41,608 bases of DNA from Halanaerobium congolense (lineage in GTDB: Bacteria > Bacillota > Halanaerobiia > Halanaerobiales > Halanaerobiaceae): contig NZ_SOEF01000026.1 in assembly GCF_004366375.1 (NCBI RefSeq), positions 1 through 41,608 on the forward strand. The letters run 5' to 3'. Position numbers and translations under genes: made by a program. Shown here one piece after another: positions 35,521 through 41,608 of the stretch (within the stretch, counting starts at the first letter, position 1; each line of letters opens with the position of its first letter). Under the pieces are notes generated by a model. That model did not search any database and was not told the origin of the DNA. It saw only the letters and a program-made list of their open reading frames with translations.

Positions 35521-35577
35521 TTAAAAATCTCCTCCTATAAAATATTAAATTAATGATGTTCTAGTTAAAAAGTCAAC

Positions 35578-35637
35578 TCGACCACAAGTCAATTTGACTC
35601 ATAGTCGAATTATATAATAAATCAATTATTTTGTCAA
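35578..35637 (-). promoter_or_regulatory. Perfect promoter with 31-bp operator for the malonate operon
   Basis: TTGACA (35632-35637), a 17-base spacer and TATAAT (35609-35614), both consensus. Directly after the -10, 35578-35608 is a 31-bp symmetric element: TCGAC, four bases, AGTCAA, A, TTGACT, four bases, GTCGA. A further TTGACT follows downstream. It covers the transcription start, so it should be a repressor site; no cognate regulator gene is adjacent. Confidence 0.8.
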
Positions 35638-35650
35638 CAAATTAACAAGC

Positions 35651-35668
35651 CCCGGTATTGAAACCGGG
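35651..35668 (-). terminator. Terminator of the usher-like gene
   Basis: A CCCGGT/ACCGGG stem with a moderately T-rich tail on the minus strand, about 32 bases past the stop codon. Confidence 0.65.
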
Positions 35669-35699
35669 ACTAAACAGAGCATTGCTGCCCTGGGATAAC

Positions 35700-38600
35700 T
35701 TAATCTCCATAAATCAAAGCAATGTCTAATTCTCGGTAATCAAGATTATCTTCTGTAATAAATATTTCAAATTGATAACCATTTTGAGAAATTAATCCAG
35801 CTGGTAAAGAATCCTTTAAAATCTCTAGCTGATGGTTACCCAGTGGAATATTTTCAAAGTAATATTTGCCTCTACCATCTGTATAATCTTTTTTATTAAG
35901 CTTTTTTATCGACAGTCCCACCCAGTCCAGATATTCTTCATTCTCATTTTTCTGCCCATCAGCATTTTTATCTAGATAAACACGGCCACTGATAGAACCA
36001 TTAATTGTAACTCCATAATTTTGATGAATATTTTGATTATATCTTACTTTTACAAATACATTTTCAGTTACTGGAGTATAGTCTGCAGTTAGATTGTTGT
36101 AATCAAAGTCAAGCAGATAAATATCATTAAAATATGGTTTGAAAATATAAAAACCCTCTTCATTTGTTCTGGTTCTCAAACTTCCAAGCCGCATTGGCAT
36201 ATCAGGTAATCTGCGCTCATTATCATCCATCTGGCCATTATAGTTTTCATCCAAAAATACATATCCGGTGACCATTGATCGAGGTTCGCCATCTGAAAAT
36301 CTAGTAGGAACTGTATTGCCACCACTAAAGGATAAAGCATGAGAATAAGAGATCATCGCATAGTTCTCATATTTTGACTCTCCAAAGAGATAGCCTTCAT
36401 ATTCACGACCAATTTCAACTATTATCCCACTTTCATTATCTCTTATTTTATCATAAACAAAACCATAAGAGATACCACTTTCTCCAACTTCTGGTAGAAT
36501 ATATTCAGCAAATAATTGGATATAACCAGGGTTATTGGGGAAATAATAATTACCACTTAAATAAACAGACTGATAGTTACGATTTAGATCAGCTAAAAAA
36601 TTACTGCTGCCAATATATTCTGTCTGATAATCTTTTAATTCAGCAGATATACTGTAATCAGAATTAAAATAATAATCTAATTTCAAACTCGTTGTTTCTT
36701 CAATATCATAATAATCATCATCTTCATCATCTTCATCGTCATCCTCGTCTTCCTCTTCATCTTCATCTCTTTCTGCCTTTAAAGTAATTGTAGTTCGATC
36801 TCCCAAATAAAGACTCGTCTGTAGATTATACTGTCGTTCATATGTTTCTCTACCGCTGTCAAACTCTTCTTTTTCACCTAAAAAACTGCCAGAAAACAGA
36901 AGGGTTTCGCCAAGTCTTTTGTAAAAATCAAATTCTGCTTCATATTCTTTAGAATCATCTCCATCCACTTTACCAATAAAATTATTATTAATATATAAAT
37001 CATTAATAGTTTCTTCATTTTCATAATAATCTAAATCAGTTAAAAATCTGTAGCTTGAGCCATAGCGGTTCAAATAAATATTAGCACCCTTTTTTATAGT
37101 ATCAAATGAACCGTATTTAAAAAAAGTAGAAGGACCAAAAGGATTAGCTATTTCTCTCCATATTTCTGCTCCATCAAATTCTTTAACTTCTTCATATCTA
37201 AAAGAAAAAGCAGAATAATTACGCCAATTTGGGTTGTCAATAATTTGAAAAATATAATAATCTCTCTTATATTGATCATCAAGATTATCAAAGCCATTAT
37301 ATAAAGATTCTTCATTACCTATAGTTGGCTGAATACTCAAGCGCTCTGTTAGATCCAGCTTAAAATTGAGAGATTTTTTCTCCCCCTCTTCTCGATCCAG
37401 ATATGCCTCCAGTTCAGGTGGAATATAGGCATAAATTCCTCTAAAGTAACCATTCATCAGAGAATAAAGGAAAGAAGCCTCGGCACCACTTTCTAAACTT
37501 TCAATTTCTCCACCTACTAAAAAATCTAAATTTAAAACTGTTCTTCCACCAAGACGAATATTAAAACCTGTAACTGCAGACAACATCTCATTTTCTACTT
37601 CTTCTTTATCGTAGAATGCAGCTTCTAAATTATAAGTTAAATGCTCAGTTAAAGCATAATTAGAGCGCAGAGCTGCAAAATTACCCTGCCAGTCTTCAAA
37701 ATCTGTTTTTCGATCACGATAACGACCAGCAAAAAATTCGATCTCCTTCACTTTTGGCTGTAAAATATCTTTACTCCCAGACAGATATTTAATAATTTCT
37801 TTTTTGTTTCCATCTTTCGAAATGATCTCAATTACTATTTTATTTAAATAATTTGCTCTTAATTCCAAATTATTAACCTCATAAACACCATCTTTTTTGA
37901 TGACTTTTTTTACTATAAATTTATTGTTAATAAAAATAGTCACCTCATCTTCAGCCTTAGTATCAACACTCACTGCTGTATAAGGAATTAATTTGAATTG
38001 CAAATTTTCAGGGAATTTAAAATAAATACCCTGCATATCATTTCTTTTAATGGTATCTTTAAAATAAAATTCATGATCACCAATAATTATTAAACGATTA
38101 TTTTCTCTGTTACTGAACTTAATTTTATCTAAAGTATAATCTGTCACTTCCAAATCTAAATCATATTCAAAGTCATTATTAATATAATAAGCCCAATCAT
38201 TATAACGACCATAAAAATTTAAATCTCCTCTAATTTCTTTTCTTTCTTCTGTTAAAAGATCATCTTCCATATTTAATTCAATCCGGTAGTGAATAGAGCT
38301 TAAAGTTAGACCTTTATTTGCACTTCCTAGAACTTCTTCTTTTTCTGTAATTTCTTTTTTTTCTGCTTCAGTTTGATCTTCTTGATCTTCAGAAAACTCT
38401 TCTAAATAATCGTCTACAAAGTCACCACTAATAATAAGTTCCTGTAAAGCATTGTTCCAGACTATATTATAATCGCCTAAATAGGAAAATACTTTTTTGG
38501 AAAGATAAAACTCTCCTCCAACAATTAGAGGAGGTTGATCATTCCATTCCTCCTGATCTAAGTATTCTTTTTGGTTCAAATCAATTCTTACTTCTCTTTC

Positions 38601-38888
38601 ACCTTTTCTTAAACTTAGTAAACTAATATCTCTTTTAAAATTTAGATCCACCTCAAGGTAAGGGGACAGCAAATTTGCTGGCAGTAAAATATAATCTTCT
38701 TCTGTAAAATAATATAATTCAAAAAAAGGATCACTATCTACAGTTATCTCTCCGTCCATTAAAGTTAAAAGCACTATACTACTTTCTATTCCTGGTCGGC
38801 TCTCTTCTAATTTTTGAGCAGCTAAATTAGAACTGCAGCTAAATAAAAAAATCATTATTAATAAATAGGTTAATATAAATTTTTCCAC
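35700..38888 (-). CDS. Usher-like outer-membrane protein with B-repeat domains
   Basis: 1062 residues, starting at GTG (38886-38888) with an AGGTGGTG site. A signal peptide covers 1-24; L-F-S-C at 15-18 might instead be a poor lipobox. Residues ~25-155 resemble the copper-amine-oxidase-N/usher N-terminal type fold (Y-I-L-L-P-A-N-L-L, L-I-V-G-G-E-F-Y-L). Residues ~190-870 are alternating polar/aromatic strands of beta-barrel character, including a hairpin module (I-F-I-N-N-K-F-I-V-K-K) typical of ushers. An acidic run of Asp/Glu lies near 705-729. The last ~190 residues hold two SdrD-B-like domains (D-E-N-Y-N-G-Q-M-D-D near 881 and D-K-N-A-D-G-Q-K-N near 972). With a PapD-like chaperone just upstream, it is probably the assembly usher. 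Direct homology to PapC is not obvious, so this is inference. Confidence 0.65.
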   Translation of the reverse strand: MEKFILTYLLIMIFLFSCSSNLAAQKLEESRPGIESSIVLLTLMDGEITVDSDPFFELYYFTEEDYILLPANLLSPYLEVDLNFKRDISLLSLRKGEREVRIDLNQKEYLDQEEWNDQPPLIVGGEFYLSKKVFSYLGDYNIVWNNALQELIISGDFVDDYLEEFSEDQEDQTEAEKKEITEKEEVLGSANKGLTLSSIHYRIELNMEDDLLTEERKEIRGDLNFYGRYNDWAYYINNDFEYDLDLEVTDYTLDKIKFSNRENNRLIIIGDHEFYFKDTIKRNDMQGIYFKFPENLQFKLIPYTAVSVDTKAEDEVTIFINNKFIVKKVIKKDGVYEVNNLELRANYLNKIVIEIISKDGNKKEIIKYLSGSKDILQPKVKEIEFFAGRYRDRKTDFEDWQGNFAALRSNYALTEHLTYNLEAAFYDKEEVENEMLSAVTGFNIRLGGRTVLNLDFLVGGEIESLESGAEASFLYSLMNGYFRGIYAYIPPELEAYLDREEGEKKSLNFKLDLTERLSIQPTIGNEESLYNGFDNLDDQYKRDYYIFQIIDNPNWRNYSAFSFRYEEVKEFDGAEIWREIANPFGPSTFFKYGSFDTIKKGANIYLNRYGSSYRFLTDLDYYENEETINDLYINNNFIGKVDGDDSKEYEAEFDFYKRLGETLLFSGSFLGEKEEFDSGRETYERQYNLQTSLYLGDRTTITLKAERDEDEEEDEDDDEDDEDDDYYDIEETTSLKLDYYFNSDYSISAELKDYQTEYIGSSNFLADLNRNYQSVYLSGNYYFPNNPGYIQLFAEYILPEVGESGISYGFVYDKIRDNESGIIVEIGREYEGYLFGESKYENYAMISYSHALSFSGGNTVPTRFSDGEPRSMVTGYVFLDENYNGQMDDNERRLPDMPMRLGSLRTRTNEEGFYIFKPYFNDIYLLDFDYNNLTADYTPVTENVFVKVRYNQNIHQNYGVTINGSISGRVYLDKNADGQKNENEEYLDWVGLSIKKLNKKDYTDGRGKYYFENIPLGNHQLEILKDSLPAGLISQNGYQFEIFITEDNLDYRELDIALIYGD

Positions 38889-38902
38889 AATGATTTCACC
38901 AC

Positions 38903-39700
38903 CTAATTAATCGTGATTGGTATCTGGTAGTCTGCCGTCTTATCTGTATTATAAAAACTAAACTGCAGCATTAATTTATAATCACCTGGTTTAAGCCTTT
39001 CAGCAAGCATAAAGGTAATCTTTCTTTTATATTCCGGTAAAATAATAAACTCCTCATTAAATTTTTCTTCCATTACTAATCTGTTTTCACTATCCACTAC
39101 TCTATAAGATAGATAGTATCTAAAATGTCCGGTACCTGCATTTTCCACACTTAAAACAACAGGCTGTGGTTCAGGAGGATATGTTTTATAAATTCTAAGC
39201 CCGGTAAATTTAAAATTATATTTAATATCTGCTGGCACTAAATAAATAACTGTTCCAATCTGAGTAATTATTTTTGAGCCTGTCTGAGCATCTGTAAAAT
39301 CTGTTTCATGTTCAAAAAAAACTACACCTCGTCTTTCTTTTTCAGGATTTTCTGGGGTATTAATTGTGAAACGGACTATCTGTTTTTTCCCGGGCTGCAG
39401 AATAAAAGAACGTGGGTTAAACTTAATTAAACCAGCAAGTGAATAATTGCTTTTACCAGCTTCAAAAAATAAAAGTGCATCTTTCTCATCTAAGCTCCAG
39501 TCATTTAAGACTGCTGTTAATTCTACTGCTTCTTCCCCTTTATTAACAACCTCTATAGTTCCTGTACTGCGGCTGCGGGAAAGTGAATTAATAATTATTC
39601 TGGCAGGTTCTACTCTAACAGTTGCTCCAGCATTAGTAGAAACAAAAATAATAAAAAATAAAAGTACTATTAAAATATATTTTTTATTAATTCTCCTCAT
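38903..39700 (-). CDS. PapD-like periplasmic fimbrial chaperone
   Basis: A 265-residue secreted protein with a signal peptide (1-26, cleavage near N-A-G-A). The N-terminal immunoglobulin-like domain shows the chaperone pattern: V-E-P-A-R-I-I-I, T-G-T-I-E-V-V-N-K-G, a tryptophan strand (L-N-D-W-S-L), F-N-P-R-S-F-I-L-Q-P-G-K-K-Q-I-V-R-F, then R-R-G-V-V-F-F-E. A second beta domain follows. Such chaperones hold pilin subunits in the periplasm by donor-strand complementation. It sits between the pilin-like and usher-like genes, 14 bases from the latter. The start has a GGAAGGAG site. Confidence 0.8.
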   Translation of the reverse strand: MRRINKKYILIVLLFFIIFVSTNAGATVRVEPARIIINSLSRSRSTGTIEVVNKGEEAVELTAVLNDWSLDEKDALLFFEAGKSNYSLAGLIKFNPRSFILQPGKKQIVRFTINTPENPEKERRGVVFFEHETDFTDAQTGSKIITQIGTVIYLVPADIKYNFKFTGLRIYKTYPPEPQPVVLSVENAGTGHFRYYLSYRVVDSENRLVMEEKFNEEFIILPEYKRKITFMLAERLKPGDYKLMLQFSFYNTDKTADYQIPITIN

Positions 39701-39739
39701 CGAAAAAACTCCTTCCTGAATTACTCTACTTAAAATATT

Positions 39740-39765
39740 CAGGGGCTGATAAAAATCAGCCCCTG
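39740..39765 (-). promoter_or_regulatory. Intercistronic hairpin after the pilin-like gene
   Basis: A perfect 11-bp stem (39740-39750 and 39755-39765) with a 4-base loop lies between the pilin-like stop and the chaperone start. No T-run follows, so it is unlikely to be a full terminator. A role in 3'-end protection of the pilin message, favouring the abundant subunit, fits better. Confidence 0.65.
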
Positions 39766-39802
39766 CCTTGTAGTGGAAAATCTTATATACAAGTTCAGAG
39801 AA

Positions 39803-40624
39803 TTAGATAGTAACTGCTCTGAAAGTAATTTGACCATTATACTGACCCTGAGCTGTGCTCATGTTATAAGGAACTCTGAAATTATGCAATGCTTCTAATT
39901 TATTTCCAGCAGATCCATTATAAATAACTTCAGTATTTGGAGCTGCTGCACCAAAGGTATCATATCCAGCTAACCAGCTAGAACCTGAATCAACACTTGA
40001 TCTCATATGCATTGGCAGTAAATTGGAACCTTGAGTTAAAGCAGCTGCTTCTACTTCATATCTGTAGTCATCATTACTCATTACTTCTACTGCAAAGATA
40101 TCACAGGCACCAATATAAACCCCTGTACCTGGGTTAATCTCAACATTAGTTCCGTGGCCTAAAGAATTCCAATTTTCATCAAGATAGCCACCAATTTCAT
40201 TGTCAAATACTAATTCATACCCAGAAGCTGTTGTTGATCCTTCAGCACCAGAGCCATAACTTATAACACCGGTTGTTCCCTGGTTACCTGTTAATTTCAT
40301 TTCTAAGAAACAGGGAATATAAGCTTTAGCATTAATTGTGATTTCTGCTTTTTGCTTTGCAGAATTTGCTGTATCAGGAGTGTAATTACGATTTAGATCT
40401 TCTAAGTTTGTATAATTACCAGGATTAACTGCATCTACATCATGATAAAATACTAATCCATCGTCTCCTACATGAGCATCATAATTTCCATAATAGTCGT
40501 TCCAGGTGTCAGTGTCATCCCATGAAAATGGATTATCAAAAACACCCGCATATTGAGCCATTGCCATTCCACCAAAAGCAAGTACAAAAACCATTGTTAA
40601 AGCCAACCAATAAAATTTTCTCAT
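39803..40624 (-). CDS. Pilin-like major subunit, secreted
   Basis: A 273-residue exported protein with a clear signal peptide (1-23, M-A-M-A cleavage site). The mature part is rich in Asp, Asn, Gly, Ser and Tyr with few lysines, and has one Cys pair (in Y-I-P-C-F-L-E-M and Y-I-G-A-C-D-I-F). It ends in a strand G-Q-Y-N-G-Q-I-T-F-R-A-V-T, the kind of C-terminal strand seen in spore-coat-U/fimbrial subunits. The AAGGAGG site is the best in the operon and an mRNA hairpin follows the gene, both suggesting high expression. No database family is recognised with certainty. Confidence 0.6.
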   Translation of the reverse strand: MRKFYWLALTMVFVLAFGGMAMAQYAGVFDNPFSWDDTDTWNDYYGNYDAHVGDDGLVFYHDVDAVNPGNYTNLEDLNRNYTPDTANSAKQKAEITINAKAYIPCFLEMKLTGNQGTTGVISYGSGAEGSTTASGYELVFDNEIGGYLDENWNSLGHGTNVEINPGTGVYIGACDIFAVEVMSNDDYRYEVEAAALTQGSNLLPMHMRSSVDSGSSWLAGYDTFGAAAPNTEVIYNGSAGNKLEALHNFRVPYNMSTAQGQYNGQITFRAVTI

Positions 40625-40662
40625 TTTTCTTCCTCCTTGTTTTTTTTGAATTTTAATTAAAA

Positions 40663-41463
40663 TTATTCAATAATAAAGTTAAGCTGATAATCTTTCTGAC
40701 CTGCTTTGATTTCCCTAAAATCATCTATTCTCAAGACATATATTAATTCTGCATCTCCACCAGGTAATTCTGTAGTTTTATTTCCCTGAGCAATTATTAC
40801 AGCCTCTTTCCCAATTTTAATGAACTCATCCCGCGAATTACTCACACTACCATTACCTTTAAACTCCTTTAATTTAATCTCTAAGTCTTCTCCACCTTCA
40901 TTGTTAACCTTTAGAGTCCAAGCTTTGTTGGCTCTGATTAATAACTTTGATTGTCCTGAACTATAGATCTGCTGGGAGAAATTACCCTCTGAATATTTTA
41001 TATTTGGATTCATATCCCCGCCTGCTCTAACTTCCATTATAGTAGGAATTTCAAAGTCAATTTTTAGTCTTTCTTCCCCCCTTTCTGTTTGAATAATTAA
41101 ATTATTTCTGTATAAACCTGGAGAATAAGCAGACTGTAACCGTAGTTTAAAATGAATTTTATTGGAATCTAAAAGATTCCTTTTATTAAGTTGAATAAAT
41201 GATTCTGAAAGAGGAACCGCACCACTTCTAGTCAATATAAATAAATTGTGAGCAGATATCTTATCCTTTTCTGCCATAAAAAATTTTTTTTCCACCTTCA
41301 AAGCTAATTGATTTAAATCTCTATCGGCTCTGATCGGAAGTGAAAAATCAAATTGATCATTCTGCATAATATTCAAAGTTCCTAGATAAACGCCTGCTGA
41401 ATCAACAGTACCTTGAAACAAAAAAATCATAGAAAAAATAACCAAAATTATTCTAATTCTCAT
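40663..41463 (-). CDS. Secreted two-domain beta protein, possible minor or tip subunit
   Basis: A 266-residue protein with a signal peptide (1-23, V-D-S-A). It appears to have two beta-rich domains. The first ends in P-G-L-Y-R-N-N-L-I-I-Q-T, like the closing strands of spore-coat-U domains; the second ends in D-Y-Q-L-N-F-I-I-E. It has no cysteines. It is the first gene of the surface-fibre operon, 38 bases before the pilin-like gene, with a GAGGTG site. A tip or minor subunit, or a second chaperone, would fit its place; neither is proven. Confidence 0.5.
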   Translation of the reverse strand: MRIRIILVIFSMIFLFQGTVDSAGVYLGTLNIMQNDQFDFSLPIRADRDLNQLALKVEKKFFMAEKDKISAHNLFILTRSGAVPLSESFIQLNKRNLLDSNKIHFKLRLQSAYSPGLYRNNLIIQTERGEERLKIDFEIPTIMEVRAGGDMNPNIKYSEGNFSQQIYSSGQSKLLIRANKAWTLKVNNEGGEDLEIKLKEFKGNGSVSNSRDEFIKIGKEAVIIAQGNKTTELPGGDAELIYVLRIDDFREIKAGQKDYQLNFIIE

Positions 41464-41495
41464 ATAATTTTCACCTCACTTTGTTATTAATATTA

Positions 41496-41525
41496 ATATT
41501 ACCAGAGCCACCTAGGTAACGTCAA
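41496..41525 (-). promoter_or_regulatory. Surface-fibre operon promoter
   Basis: TTGACG (41520-41525), an 18-base spacer and TAATAT (41496-41501), about 35 bases before the first gene. Confidence 0.65.
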
Positions 41526-41543
41526 GTATTTTGTGTAAATAAA

Positions 41544-41608
41544 TTAATATCTTTCTTCAAATAGTTGAATTAGTTTTTCTCGAGCAGCTAAAAATCCTTT
41601 TAATCTTC
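41544..41608 (-). CDS. Partial CDS, C-terminal end only
   Basis: The last 65 bases read on the minus strand as R-L-K-G-F-L-A-A-R-E-K-L-I-Q-L-F-E-E-R-Y then TAA (41544-41546). The composition is helical and protein-like, but it is too short to identify, and a chance open frame cannot be excluded. Confidence 0.4.
   Translation of the reverse strand, partial: RLKGFLAAREKLIQLFEERY

Noticed and set aside
36374-36667. Plus-strand 97-codon frame inside the usher-like gene
   Set aside because: Antisense shadow with low-complexity His/Gln/Tyr content and no start signals.
36705-36775. Repetitive tcatcttc/tcatcg run considered as a tandem or CRISPR-like repeat
   Set aside because: It is simply the reverse complement of the Asp/Glu codons in the acidic loop of the usher-like protein; there are no spacers.
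39447-39719. Plus-strand frame opposite the chaperone gene
   Set aside because: It lies antisense to a gene with a signal peptide and conserved strand pattern, and has no ribosome site.

Overview
The window is AT-rich DNA that reads as the chromosome of a low-GC, fermentative, anaerobic Firmicute. Four things suggest a diderm (outer-membrane-bearing) lineage such as the Halanaerobiales: an NADH-linked [FeFe] hydrogenase, PyrR attenuation of carAB, a fimbrial chaperone next to a large usher-like surface protein, and a DUF374 acyltransferase. The lineage assignment is inference; there is no rRNA here to settle it.

Layout. At 0.3-5.1 kb, carAB lies behind a consensus promoter and a readable PyrR attenuator. 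At 5.1-10.5 kb is a three-gene hydrogenase operon: a NuoE-like subunit, a NuoF-like subunit fused to a GltD/NfnB-like flavoprotein, and the catalytic subunit. At 10.5-15.8 kb is a patchwork: a decayed DUF1670 fragment, palindromic repeats, an aminotransferase, two membrane-protein genes broken at T-runs, tRNA-Thr, degV, a cold-shock gene and tRNA-Leu. At 15.9-25.2 kb are a BaiN-type flavoprotein, a baeRF protein, a MocR-like regulator that lacks the PLP lysine, a P-type ATPase, a DUF2254 membrane protein, an iron-ADH remnant and a DUF374 acyltransferase. At 25.3-26.9 kb is an fchA-folD pair. At 27-32.9 kb is a complete ribose operon (rbsR-K-D-A-C-B) with an autoregulatory promoter. At 33.1-35.6 kb a class III CoA-transferase is transcribed with the MadLM malonate transporter from a perfect promoter that carries a 31-bp operator. 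At 35.7-41.5 kb is a four-gene chaperone-usher-like surface fibre operon.

How they fit together. The hydrogenase probably balances ferredoxin, NADH and, through the fused flavoprotein, NADPH. FchA probably supplies the methenyl-THF cyclohydrolase activity that the neighbouring FolD seems to have lost. Ribose uptake and phosphorylation feed the pentose phosphate pathway. The malonate cluster suggests uptake followed by CoA activation.

The strongest candidate for an undescribed system is the surface-fibre operon at 35.7-41.5 kb. It has an abundant pilin-like subunit, an intercistronic hairpin, a PapD-like chaperone, and a divergent usher-like protein with an acidic loop and two C-terminal Ca-type B-repeat domains.
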